From the NCBI GenBank assembly GCA_016218045.1, contig JACRFB010000013.1, positions 124,001 to 188,000 on the forward strand: 64,000 nucleotides of DNA, read 5' to 3'. This DNA is from Ignavibacteriota bacterium. GTDB lineage: Bacteria; Bacteroidota; Ignavibacteria; SZUA-365. This document shows positions 26,625 to 35,718 of the stretch, piece by piece. A program made the position numbers and the translations under genes. Under the pieces are notes generated by a model. It was not told the DNA's origin. It saw only the letters and a program-made list of their open reading frames with translations, and searched no databases. Position 1 is the stretch's first letter, and each line of letters begins with the position of its first letter.

Positions 26625-28127
26625 TTAGAATCGATACGCGATGGAAAAAATGAGCGACATACGGGTTGTGGCCTCATCGATCCGCAGCGCCGAGTCGGGG
26701 ACATTATTCGTGTCGGGATCCGGGTAGTTCATGCGGTAGGCGCTGAATGAAGAACTCTGTAGTGTGGCATTGATCTGAAAATTGTTTGGTAGGGTATATC
26801 CGAGACCTGCCGCGAAGGTTTTTGTGTCGAAGTCGGTCGCATTCGACGCTTTTGCATCTTCCGAGTACGGGGAGACCGCATTTGAATACCCTCCGCGTAC
26901 CTGGAGACTTGTGCCGGGAACCGTGACCTCCGCACCGATCCGGTAATTTGTAGTTGCCCGGAGTTCACGCTTTAGATCTTTATTCAACCTGTTGAAGGAT
27001 GCGTCTGATCCATCACCAAATTCGATGAGCGAATAATCGGGAAATTCCACATCGGCGCTGATCCGTACAAAAGATACGGGTGTCACGGACGCTCCGAGTC
27101 CGAATACCCAGCCGGTAGAAATATCATACTCACTGTTGCTGGTGGGCAGACCGAATTCTTCCAACCCCGTACCGAAGCGGGCGAGCCCGGTCACATCGTA
27201 CGATTCCGTTACCGTGACGGAATACGGACTTTGGACGGTCACACCAACACGAGCGATATCCTGCACTTTGTACAAGAAGCCAAATTTTGCATTCCATCCA
27301 CCAATGTCCTGGTTCACGAGCTGGTTGATTTCGAGGGATTGGAAATCGGTACGGGCGCGATTTCCATAGCCAACGATTGTCCCGCTGTGGAGATTTCCCG
27401 GATCCGTTTCGAGAAACGTCCGGTCGTACCGGTATGTCCCGGAAAGGACGTTGAGTGTCACGCCCACAAACATGTCGCGCGCAACCTCCATGCTGCCGCC
27501 GAACGACCACTGGCCGAGGTTTCCGCTTTCGAGCACATCCTGTACCTGGTACACGTTTTTGTTGATCGTAATTGCGTTCCACCCGGGAATACCTTGGTCC
27601 TGGTATGTGAACAGGATGGTGTCCTCAAGTCCGAGATTCCACGCCAGGTCGTAGTCGCTGTCGGTGTCATCATACAGCGAGCGCTGGATGGAACTGTAGG
27701 GATTAAAACCGTCCGTGCGGAGGGCGCCGGCATAATTAGCAAGCCGGTTGTATCCAGCCGCCAGAACAAAGCTGCCGCGCTGTACCGGGAAGGGTAGAAC
27801 CATTCCGATCGAGCTGAGATGTGTTGTACTGTTCTCGTACGGGGTGGTTATTCCGAGATACGTTGCATCGTTGTCGACGCTGAGATTTGTGAGACCGATG
27901 GCGAATTCCGATTCCCGGATAAGCCCGAGCCCGGCAGGATTCCAGTGGATCGCCGAAAAATCGTCAGCAACACCTATAAAGGCATTACCCATGGCAGCAG
28001 ACCGTGCACCGGCTGCTTCAGTTGGGCGGGCAATACGAAGTGCGTCTTCAAGGAATTGTGCTTTAACGGTGCCTGTCAATAATAAACCCAAGAAGGCAAT
28101 CTGGAGTACTCTGAACATCGATTTCAT
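26625..28127 (-). CDS. OmpP1/FadL/TodX-family outer-membrane transport protein
   Basis: 500 residues with a signal peptide ending near VKAQ. The N-terminal hatch region RSAAMGNAFIGVADDFSAIHWNPAGLG is diagnostic for the OmpP1/FadL family, which passes hydrophobic compounds such as fatty acids or aromatics across the outer membrane. The remainder alternates strands and ends in IAYRF, with a terminal aromatic. It ends at its own terminator. A plausible route for lipid uptake, but the true substrate is unknown. Confidence 0.88.
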   Translation of the reverse strand: MKSMFRVLQIAFLGLLLTGTVKAQFLEDALRIARPTEAAGARSAAMGNAFIGVADDFSAIHWNPAGLGLIRESEFAIGLTNLSVDNDATYLGITTPYENSTTHLSSIGMVLPFPVQRGSFVLAAGYNRLANYAGALRTDGFNPYSSIQRSLYDDTDSDYDLAWNLGLEDTILFTYQDQGIPGWNAITINKNVYQVQDVLESGNLGQWSFGGSMEVARDMFVGVTLNVLSGTYRYDRTFLETDPGNLHSGTIVGYGNRARTDFQSLEINQLVNQDIGGWNAKFGFLYKVQDIARVGVTVQSPYSVTVTESYDVTGLARFGTGLEEFGLPTSNSEYDISTGWVFGLGASVTPVSFVRISADVEFPDYSLIEFGDGSDASFNRLNKDLKRELRATTNYRIGAEVTVPGTSLQVRGGYSNAVSPYSEDAKASNATDFDTKTFAAGLGYTLPNNFQINATLQSSSFSAYRMNYPDPDTNNVPDSALRIDEATTRMSLIFSIAYRF

Positions 28128-28223
28128 TTCTACACCTGTTAGCGGAGAGTGTCGCTACCTTCGTAATGAGTATAGTTGGTTGGTGGTCTGGTACGGGCGT
28201 GAGTTCGGCAGGATTCCAGAGAA

Positions 28224-29168
28224 TTACCGCGTTCTGCTTCTACCGGAGGAGCCACCTGAAGATGAACCGCCTGATGAAGACCCACCCGATGACGATCCGC
28301 CTGACGACCTGCTGCCACCCGAGTCGCCTCGAGGTGATGAGCTGGGAGGTGGTGAGTACGATTCCCTCTCCCTCGAGCGGGTGTCGGATGGTGGTGAATA
28401 GGTCGACCTGTCTCTTGAGCGCCCCTCTGTGGGTGACGTTGAGGTCGAACGATCACGGGAACGACCATCAGATGGAGGTGGCGAAACGGAGCGGTCCCTC
28501 GACCGCGAATCCGATGGGATGGAATACGTGGAGCGGTCGCGTGAACTGCTATTCGGACCTGTCGGATTCATTGTGGATCTGTCGCGTGTGCGCGTCGAAA
28601 TTCGATCATAGGCATCCGAGCTGCGGCTTCGTGTGGCGCTGCGTACTGCTCCAGATTCGCCTGAGCCGGAAAATCCCCTGGTAGTCCCATAGCTCCGAAC
28701 ACGCGAATCAAAACTGCGCGTGTTACCGAAAGTTCTTGGGCGCCCGTCATTGTACACGACATACGGCCTATTCGAGTACCAGTGGTGCGGACCATAGTAA
28801 TAGCCCGAGTAGTACATCGGATAACCGTACAGGCCGCCATAGTACGGGGAGTACCACGGATCCCAGTACGTGCCCCACGGTGAGTACCAATCGCACCACG
28901 GATCATAGTAGAACGACCACATGTAGCTCCACCGAGTCGGGTAGTAGTAGTTGAAGTACGTGCTTGACCGAGGGTGGCCGTAGTAGTAGTTGTTAATCAC
29001 CGTGCCATCGGAATCGGTCTCCGTTTCGGCGTAATCGGGGTACTCGACCCGGCGATAATCGCCACGATCATCGTCACGGACCACAAGCTGCGTGTAACAA
29101 CCGGTCACACCGAATGAGACGACCACAAGGCCAAGGAAGGTCGCTACAAGTAAGATTCGCCGTTTCAT
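28224..29168 (-). CDS. Tyr/Trp-rich lipoprotein with Arg-Ser-Asp repeat tail
   Basis: 314 residues from the ATG at 29168, with AGAGGT upstream. The lipobox is FGVTGC (Cys24). Residues about 50-140 are exceptionally rich in Tyr and Trp (YYYPTRWSYMWSFYYDPW). Residues 145-290 are repetitive, with units of the kind RSRDRSTYSPPSD, repeated about five times. The end is a GSSSGGSSS-like tail, and the DNA there is a short tandem repeat. Nothing comparable is recognised in a family with known function. The tail is unfolded and strongly charged, so it may contact surface sugars, nucleic acid or peptidoglycan. Confident as a gene; function unknown. Confidence 0.7.
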   Translation of the reverse strand: MKRRILLVATFLGLVVVSFGVTGCYTQLVVRDDDRGDYRRVEYPDYAETETDSDGTVINNYYYGHPRSSTYFNYYYPTRWSYMWSFYYDPWCDWYSPWGTYWDPWYSPYYGGLYGYPMYYSGYYYGPHHWYSNRPYVVYNDGRPRTFGNTRSFDSRVRSYGTTRGFSGSGESGAVRSATRSRSSDAYDRISTRTRDRSTMNPTGPNSSSRDRSTYSIPSDSRSRDRSVSPPPSDGRSRDRSTSTSPTEGRSRDRSTYSPPSDTRSRERESYSPPPSSSPRGDSGGSRSSGGSSSGGSSSGGSSSGGSSGRSRTR

Positions 29169-29333
29169 GACATACCTCTGCAAGTTGTACTCTCAATTCA
29201 TCGTCCAAAAATCATACCGATCTGTCAGCAACCGAAGAAGTCCGAAATTGACCCCAGATGCGGAATCGTAACCCACGGTCGAGGAAGGCACCGACCAAAC
29301 GAGTAGACAGTGCTTCCACAATTCCACACACTG

Positions 29334-30116
29334 TCATATGTACCGGACGTACTGTATCTTCAGTTCCCGTATCGACGAAGGGTAATACACGTTGGTTTCA
29401 AGAAGGTTTTTGACAACAAGGTCGATGTTAAATCCGATCTTTGTTGCAATCCTGATTCCCAGATTCAGGTTTCCATTCCAAAATCCCTTCGCATCCTTAT
29501 CGTTGTCGAAACAAAAGTTGTATTCGCCGAGCACCGACACAATGGGTCCGATCGTTTTTTCAGCACCCACATAGAGGTTGGGGCTGTAATCCTTGTCGGC
29601 TCGTTCGAGTGTGTAATTCAAACCGCCGTGAAAACTGACCGAGCCCATGAATGAGTAATTTTTACTTGCGCAAACAAATAATCCCGGGCTCTTGATGGAA
29701 TACTGTTTCTCGGTTTTAATGTAGCCGTCACGTCCCTGCGTGTCGAAACCTGCGACGATGGCAGGATAGATGTCATTCTCCTCAAAGACACGGTACCGGA
29801 GCATGATTCCCGGAAGAGAGTTCCACTTGATGGAGCCGGATCCAATGACGTTTGTACCGCCGAAGGAGATTCCTACGTTGAGGTTTTTCCTCAGTCCGTA
29901 CACAAAACTCGCCAAAAGACCTCCGTTCGGGTAGAGATTCCCTTCGATGGACCCGGAAGTCGTTGGGAGTATGCCCGCCATGGATCCGTCGATGAGGAAC
30001 AGCGGATCGATGTCGGCGGTTTCGCCGGCAGCTCGCTGGGCATGGGTTTCATCCGGCACAACCGCACACAGGAGTAACAGCGCGGCGCACAGTTGAACAA
30101 TTAGACGCCGTGGCAC
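29334..30116 (-). CDS. Outer-membrane beta-barrel protein, unknown function
   Basis: 260 residues from a GTG at 30116, giving a signal peptide ending near ETHAQ. The mature part alternates short strands and turns (GLLASFVYGLRKNLNVGISF, LGEYNFCFDND) and closes with IQYVRYI. It looks like a small barrel protein of the type common in Ignavibacteria/Bacteroidota, with no recognised ligand. It starts 7 bases after the RsbW-like gene ends, so the two are probably cotranscribed. Confidence 0.65.
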   Translation of the reverse strand: MPRRLIVQLCAALLLLCAVVPDETHAQRAAGETADIDPLFLIDGSMAGILPTTSGSIEGNLYPNGGLLASFVYGLRKNLNVGISFGGTNVIGSGSIKWNSLPGIMLRYRVFEENDIYPAIVAGFDTQGRDGYIKTEKQYSIKSPGLFVCASKNYSFMGSVSFHGGLNYTLERADKDYSPNLYVGAEKTIGPIVSVLGEYNFCFDNDKDAKGFWNGNLNLGIRIATKIGFNIDLVVKNLLETNVYYPSSIRELKIQYVRYI

Positions 30117-30123
30117 GGGTTAC

Positions 30124-30561
30124 TTACTGGGCCTGAAGATTCACACTCAACACAAGGGCCATGCCGGCATCGTTACGCCGGTATTCCACTTTGTCCATCA
30201 TCGCTTCAATGATGAGGATGCCACGCCCACCTTCCTTCAGGAGGTTCTGTTCCGCACGCGGGTCTGGAATATCTTCCGGTGCGAAACCCGGTCCTTCGTC
30301 GCGCACGATAAACTCTACGTGGTCATCGAAACAGTTACAGCTCAGATCAACGTACTTGGCGGGATCCGCCTTGTTTCCGTGTATGATCCCGTTGTTTACG
30401 GCCTCTGTAACAGAGATCATGATACGATCAAGGATCGATGACTCGAAACGCACTTCTTCGTGTATCTGAAGGAGAAAATCTTCGATGAGCCGGATGTTGC
30501 TCCGGATGCTGGATATCCTGATTGATTTCGTCAGTGGCACACGGTTCCGATTCTGGGGCAT
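30124..30561 (-). CDS. RsbW-like serine kinase/anti-sigma ATPase
   Basis: 145 residues of a GHKL ATPase. The N-box motif SVTEAVNNGIIHGNK, the G1 box VRDEGPGF and the G2 box GGRGILIIEAMMDKVEY are all present. Family members such as RsbW and SpoIIAB bind a sigma factor or phosphorylate an antagonist. No antagonist, phosphatase or sigma factor lies beside it. It sits downstream of the 629-residue barrel-like gene, so the partner is unknown. Confidence 0.85.
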   Translation of the reverse strand: MPQNRNRVPLTKSIRISSIRSNIRLIEDFLLQIHEEVRFESSILDRIMISVTEAVNNGIIHGNKADPAKYVDLSCNCFDDHVEFIVRDEGPGFAPEDIPDPRAEQNLLKEGGRGILIIEAMMDKVEYRRNDAGMALVLSVNLQAQ

Positions 30562-30601
30562 GGATGAACAGTGGTTTCACCATCAAGTTAGAAAATCCCG
30601 G

Positions 30602-32491
30602 CTACAGATTCCACACCAGACGCATGGAAAGGTTTGGCGTGGCCTTGGCGGCGGTTCCGAGCGCCGACATAACCTGATACCACCCGTCCGCATGAATGCT
30701 CGTCCGATTTGTGAGTTGAATCATCGCGCGGAACAATGGGCCATAGTGAATCAAACGTGCCTCCTCCCCGAGTTCGAGACCACGATAGCGATACCGGATT
30801 TGTCGGAACACCCTGAACCCGGCACTGACGACGCCCGATTCGGTATCGTGCACAAGCGCGAGCACGCATGCGTACTCATCGACGCGGACAAGCGGTCGCA
30901 CCGTGAAAGCCGCCCATCGAAATTCCCCCTGTTCGTACGACCGAGCGAACAATTCAAAACTCAACGCGCTGGTGATGCCTAACCTGAGCGAGCTGGAGTC
31001 GGAGAAAGAAACCTGCCGCAAAGAAAAACTACGAAGTGACGGAATGAGCGACTCGAAGTCATAGATGGTGTAGTTGGCAGTAACCTCTCCGCGATTGCGG
31101 CTCACGAAATGTGAACCAATACGATACTCCACCTCGGGCGAGAGTCGCAGCACCCGATTCCATGTGTTGTTCGCACTTCGCTCACCTGATACAAAAACCG
31201 TATGGCGTAACTGGGCATCGATTCCGAGAGAGGCAAGGAGCCAAGGAGAAAACCGGTGAGACCATCGGCCGGCAGCGAGCAGAAACAGCTCGTCGCGATC
31301 GTCGTGGTTCGAGAGACTCGGAGTGTTGTACACGAGTTTCACTGCAGATGCTGCCAGGGAGAGCGTATCGTTTATGCCAAGTCGCTGAGAGATGGAGGCA
31401 GCGATCTGTGTTTGCGAGATCGTGTTGTTCTTTTGCTCTTCGAGCCGGACCTGTCGGGCATATGTGATATCGCTGATTTCGGATGGTCGTTCAAGAGAGT
31501 GGTATTCGTTCCGTTCGTTTACATCAAGCCGCATATCAGCCGACGTTCCGTCGAACCGAAGGCGCAATGCTGCGGAGCCGTTGAGTCGGAACTCTTCAAT
31601 GTCGGTGTTAAATCCTGGAGCTGTTGATTGCACTGTCCCCGCCTGCCTTTTCCCAATGCTGCGCTGAGAAGCATCCACGGCCGCCGCCAGCATGATACCG
31701 CGTGAGATGGCGTATTCGAGTCGGTCGTTGAGAAAAATCGAAAACTCTGTCCGGCTTTCCATCGGATGCACAGAAATTGAATCGGAGAGCGGAAGATAGA
31801 AATCGCGGTGCGTGCGACGAACTCCAATGTTTCCCGTGTTGCGGGCTGATTCCGCAAAGACAGATGACAGGTCTCCCGAAAGGCGATATTCCTGTTGGGT
31901 GCGAGGCGAGAAGTCTTCTCCAGAGGCGTAGACCTCGCCCGACGCAAAACTGTCTCCGAATCGCAGACCACGAACGAGTACGCTGCCCCCCCAGGACGGA
32001 CCCTGATCGAGGACGCCTTGCTGGTTTTCGAAGCCGTATCCTATAAAGGGCGCGACAGTCAATTCTGAAAACGGCTTCCAGGAAAGTCCTCCTTGTGCCT
32101 TGTAATTCGACAAATCGTTCAGACCGGGGGAGCGATTGTCGGTAAACAGGTATGATGAAAAACGGCCGAACGATTCGATGCCTCTCATCGCATCGACTGA
32201 GACGTCGAGGCGGAAAGAGTGTTCGTCTTTGACATGATCACGATCGGATCTCTGCAGCGTGCGCTGTGATCGGTCCGCGATACTGCTTCGCCACGACGGT
32301 CCGCCAAACTCGTACCGTGCGGACCCATCCCACGAAAAAGTGTTCACGATACGTTCAAAACCCAGTCGCACAAACCGCTGCTGTGGCAGAGAATCCACCG
32401 CTGTATTTTGCGCCGCCGCTCTGTGACCGAAGATGCACGCGGAGGCGTACAGGACGGCGCACACAGTATGCACCGAGCCGCGGCGCATCAC
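30602..32491 (-). CDS. Large exported beta-rich protein, probable outer-membrane barrel
   Basis: 629 residues with a signal peptide ending near HRAAAQ. The mature part is a long run of alternating strands with charged turns (SARYEFGG, RVDEYACVLALVHD) and ends with LSMRLVWNL. No known domain is recognised. The ATG overlaps the stop of the ABC ATPase gene by 4 bases (ATGA), so the two are translationally coupled. A role in export with the ABC ATPase is possible, but the usual permease is missing. Confidence 0.6.
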   Translation of the reverse strand: MMRRGSVHTVCAVLYASACIFGHRAAAQNTAVDSLPQQRFVRLGFERIVNTFSWDGSARYEFGGPSWRSSIADRSQRTLQRSDRDHVKDEHSFRLDVSVDAMRGIESFGRFSSYLFTDNRSPGLNDLSNYKAQGGLSWKPFSELTVAPFIGYGFENQQGVLDQGPSWGGSVLVRGLRFGDSFASGEVYASGEDFSPRTQQEYRLSGDLSSVFAESARNTGNIGVRRTHRDFYLPLSDSISVHPMESRTEFSIFLNDRLEYAISRGIMLAAAVDASQRSIGKRQAGTVQSTAPGFNTDIEEFRLNGSAALRLRFDGTSADMRLDVNERNEYHSLERPSEISDITYARQVRLEEQKNNTISQTQIAASISQRLGINDTLSLAASAVKLVYNTPSLSNHDDRDELFLLAAGRWSHRFSPWLLASLGIDAQLRHTVFVSGERSANNTWNRVLRLSPEVEYRIGSHFVSRNRGEVTANYTIYDFESLIPSLRSFSLRQVSFSDSSSLRLGITSALSFELFARSYEQGEFRWAAFTVRPLVRVDEYACVLALVHDTESGVVSAGFRVFRQIRYRYRGLELGEEARLIHYGPLFRAMIQLTNRTSIHADGWYQVMSALGTAAKATPNLSMRLVWNL

Positions 32492-33261
32492 CCTCCCGCG
32501 GCTGCGAGATTGTCGAGAAGTCGAACCGTCTTTTCCTCAACCTCCTCGGATTCAGTCAGGATTCCGAAGGCCTCTTCCAGTGTATCCTGCTGTGTCAGCT
32601 CGCGCAGTTGCTCAATGTTTCCTTGGGCGACGATGGTGCCATTCTTGAGGATAATGATACGATGGCAGACACGTTCAACGATATCGAGGAGGTGGGAGCA
32701 ATACAGGATAGTCCCTCCGCGCCGCGCGAGGTGGTGGATCAACTCCTTGAAAAGAACCGTTGAATGTGCATCAAGTCCATCGAGCGGTTCATCAAAAAAA
32801 TACACCGGGGGATTATGCAGGAGTGCTGTGGCGATAATCACCTTCTGGCGCATGCCTTTCGAAAAGGTGGTCATGATTGACGCGGAAGCATCACGCAGGC
32901 CAAAGTACTCGAGAAGAAGAGCGCTGCGCTTGCGTATGAGCCCGTCAGACATCCCGTGCATTCGACCGGCGAACAGCAGATACTCCGAGGGAGTGAGCGA
33001 TTCGAACACGGAGCCCGTTTCAGGAACATAGCCGAGCAGCGGTTTCACCGCATCCGGATCCTTGACCACATCGATGGACCCAACCGTCGCGGAGCCGGAG
33101 TCCGGCTTCAGAATACCGGTTAAAATTTTCACCGTCGTGCTTTTTCCTGCTCCATTCGGGCCGATATAACCACAAATCTCCCCTTTGCGGATCTCAAAGC
33201 TGATTCCGTTGAGAGCGCGTTTGTCCCCGTACGATTTGCCCAGCGAATGAATCGTTATCAT
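32488..33261 (-). CDS. ABC transporter ATP-binding protein
   Basis: 257 residues. Walker A is GPNGAGKST (34-42), the signature helix reads FSKGMRQKV instead of LSGGQ, and Walker B with the D-loop is VYFFDEPLDGLD, followed by LYCSHLLD. These changes are typical of the antibiotic/Na+ exporter-type ATPases that pair with separate permeases. No permease is present nearby; the next gene is an exported barrel-like protein. Active as an ATPase in principle. Confidence 0.88.
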   Translation of the reverse strand: MITIHSLGKSYGDKRALNGISFEIRKGEICGYIGPNGAGKSTTVKILTGILKPDSGSATVGSIDVVKDPDAVKPLLGYVPETGSVFESLTPSEYLLFAGRMHGMSDGLIRKRSALLLEYFGLRDASASIMTTFSKGMRQKVIIATALLHNPPVYFFDEPLDGLDAHSTVLFKELIHHLARRGGTILYCSHLLDIVERVCHRIIILKNGTIVAQGNIEQLRELTQQDTLEEAFGILTESEEVEEKTVRLLDNLAAAGG

Positions 33262-33267
33262 ACACGA

Positions 33268-34281
33268 TCAGAAGAGTTGAAAAATACGCGGGGAAGAGAC
33301 GGCGTTCACCGTGCCCCCAATAGATGTGGCGGTTGCGACCGTCCAATGGTACGCACGCGCCTGATACAAGGAGGGTCCGTCATAGACAATCCTGAGCGTG
33401 TCGGCGCCCGTATACCGCACGCGTGTGGTCCACACGGGAGCGGCGGCGGGAGATTCGGACACGCGTATCTCATATTCAGCCGCACCTGCCACCGCGCGCC
33501 ATTCGAAAACAGGATACGCATCGAGTATCGCGCGATCGGCGGGTGCAAGAAGCGGCGGCTGTGCAGTGACAAGGTCGGAGGCATATTCGGACGGGATGCT
33601 CGTCCGCCCACCCTTGTCCACAGTCACGAGTCGATAGTAGTATGTGATACCGACCGCGACAGCGGTATCCTCGTACATAGTTCCTTCAACGCTGTCGCGG
33701 AGAAAGGCCGCGTCCGGGATGGGGACAGAGTTCTCTGCCCGATAGATCCGATACAAAGTGACATCGAAATCGCGAGGGAGCGGCCAGACGAGTCTGATCC
33801 GGCGCGAGGCGCCATTGTTTTCACCATTCGCGTGAAGGTATGCGGCAGGCTCAGGATCGTTGATATTACGCGAGAGCGCTGAGACGGTGTCGGACGGATC
33901 GCTTCGGTTACCACTTCTGTCGACAGCGCACACGTAGTAGAAGTATGTGGTATCGTATGCGCAGGATGCATCGATCCAGAAGTTGCGCAGCGACGTGTCG
34001 GTGATGGAGAACGGTCCCGTCACCGACACTGCGCGATACACGATGTACTTTTCCAAGTCGTGCTCGGTGTTTCGAAGCCAGCCGATGAAGCTGTACCCGT
34101 CATGCGCACTTTCGACCAGCACCCCTGCGGGCGGAAGCGGCGGGACAGAATCGGGCATGTCGGGAAGAAGTTCGTCGCGTTGACAGGACATAAGGAGGAC
34201 TGCAACAATCGCAGCAAGTACCGCGATCTGTGCGTTCCCGTCCAATACGGAAATCCATCGGCCGATCCGAATATGACTCAT
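33268..34281 (-). CDS. Lipoprotein with fibronectin type III-like domains
   Basis: 337 residues. The signal ends in the lipobox VLLMSC (Cys33). Two or three beta-sandwich domains follow, with the FN3-type YIVYRAVSVTGPF and TYFYYVCAVDRSGNRSDPS, then LYRIYRAENS and TYYYRLVTVDKGGRTS, and a last strand region near 245-337. Such proteins are surface or periplasmic scaffolds. Its stop lies 6 bases before the ABC ATPase start, so they likely share a transcript. Confidence 0.75.
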   Translation of the reverse strand: MSHIRIGRWISVLDGNAQIAVLAAIVAVLLMSCQRDELLPDMPDSVPPLPPAGVLVESAHDGYSFIGWLRNTEHDLEKYIVYRAVSVTGPFSITDTSLRNFWIDASCAYDTTYFYYVCAVDRSGNRSDPSDTVSALSRNINDPEPAAYLHANGENNGASRRIRLVWPLPRDFDVTLYRIYRAENSVPIPDAAFLRDSVEGTMYEDTAVAVGITYYYRLVTVDKGGRTSIPSEYASDLVTAQPPLLAPADRAILDAYPVFEWRAVAGAAEYEIRVSESPAAAPVWTTRVRYTGADTLRIVYDGPSLYQARAYHWTVATATSIGGTVNAVSSPRIFQLF

Positions 34282-34290
34282 AGCAAGAAT

Positions 34291-35718
34291 CTACGGATTC
34301 GACAGCACTTTTCTTGCCGCAGCTCCAAGTGATCCATTGCTGAGGAACACGACAACATCACCCGGGCGTGTTTCTGTGCGCGCGAGTGCGACCATTTCTT
34401 CGGCATCCGCGACCGCGCGCGCGCGTGGACCACGTTTTCGGATATCCGCGAGGAGTCGCTGCACATCCAGAATTTCAGCGGGTGAATATCTCTCGGGCCT
34501 GTTCACGCTGCCGATGACCACTTCATCCGCGGCATCAAACGCCTCGGCCAGCTCCTGCTGGAATATATTCCTCGTCGTCGTGTTGGATCGCGGTTCAAAC
34601 AGCGCCCAAAGTCGTCGTTCAGCGTAGCGGGCTCTGAGCGCGGTGAGTGTTTCACGCACCGCCGTAGGATGGTGGGCGAAATCATCGATGACGATTATGC
34701 CGTTCTGTTCCGCCACAATCTCCATGCGTCGGCGCACCCCGCGGAACGTTTCGAACGCGTGCTGAATTTCGTGCATCGACACGCCGAGACGACGTGCGGC
34801 AGCGACCACCCCAAGCGCATTGCGCACATTAAATGCTCCCGAGAGTGGAATTCGAAACTCCTGTGACGAGAGTTGCGAGACCGTGCGGTGCAGTGCGACG
34901 AAGCGCATACCATCACCATCGTGAGCGACATCGACGGCCCGCCAATCGTTCTGCTCACCGATGCCGAAAAATTCGACCGGTGTATGAGATGTTGAAGCAA
35001 GCGCATGGCACCTCTCGTCGTCACCGTTGAATAGAATCAGCCCGTTTGAGGGTACGAGGGTGACAACCTGCCGGAAAGAGCGGACAACATCGTCGATGGA
35101 GGAAAAAATGTCCGCGTGATCAAACTCGATATTGTTGACGATCAACAGGTCGGGGCGGTAGTGAACGAACTTGGATCGCTTGTCGAAAAACGCCGTATCG
35201 TATTCATCGCCTTCGCTCACAAAAACTCCATCCGTGGCGGCACAGCGGCATCCCTCTCCGAAATTATTCGTGATGCCGCCGATAAGAAATCCCGGACTGT
35301 GCCCGTCGGTCTCCAACACCCAGGCAGCGAGGGACGCGGTGGTCGTTTTTCCGTGGGTTCCGGAAACGACGAGAGAGGTGCGGCCGTGAATAAGCTCGGC
35401 TCCGACAAGCGCCGCAAGAGAGGTGTATGCGAGCTTGTTGTTAAGAATGTTCTCTACTTCGGGATTCCCTCGGCTTATTGCGTTCCCAATCACAAAGAGA
35501 GGGTCCGCATGTAGCTCCTTCGCCCGCTGTATCGCATCGTCGATGTTGCCCGCGGCATACCCGTCCCTGTATTCTATCCCCCGCTCCGAAAGGAACTCGT
35601 TCATTGGAGGGTACACGGCTGCGTCCGATCCGCCGACCGACTCGCCGCGAGCCGCGAGTGCCGCTGCAACGGACGCCATCGCCGTGCCGGCGATTCCCAG
35701 AAAATGGTAGTATCTCAC
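34291..35718 (-). CDS. mpl: Murein tripeptide ligase Mpl-like, UDP-N-acetylmuramate ligase
   Basis: 475 residues from the GTG at 35718, which overlaps the corA stop codon (GTGA) and has AAGGAAG upstream. The Mur ligase ATP site is GTHGKTTT. Mpl-type features are EGDEYDTAFFDKRSKFVHY, NNIEFDHADIF and FEPRSNTTTRNIFQQ, which differ from MurC. Mpl reattaches the recycled L-Ala-gamma-D-Glu-meso-DAP tripeptide to UDP-MurNAc. This suggests that the cell recycles murein. MurC remains an alternative only if no other murC exists in the genome. Confidence 0.85.
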   Translation of the reverse strand: MRYYHFLGIAGTAMASVAAALAARGESVGGSDAAVYPPMNEFLSERGIEYRDGYAAGNIDDAIQRAKELHADPLFVIGNAISRGNPEVENILNNKLAYTSLAALVGAELIHGRTSLVVSGTHGKTTTASLAAWVLETDGHSPGFLIGGITNNFGEGCRCAATDGVFVSEGDEYDTAFFDKRSKFVHYRPDLLIVNNIEFDHADIFSSIDDVVRSFRQVVTLVPSNGLILFNGDDERCHALASTSHTPVEFFGIGEQNDWRAVDVAHDGDGMRFVALHRTVSQLSSQEFRIPLSGAFNVRNALGVVAAARRLGVSMHEIQHAFETFRGVRRRMEIVAEQNGIIVIDDFAHHPTAVRETLTALRARYAERRLWALFEPRSNTTTRNIFQQELAEAFDAADEVVIGSVNRPERYSPAEILDVQRLLADIRKRGPRARAVADAEEMVALARTETRPGDVVVFLSNGSLGAAARKVLSNP

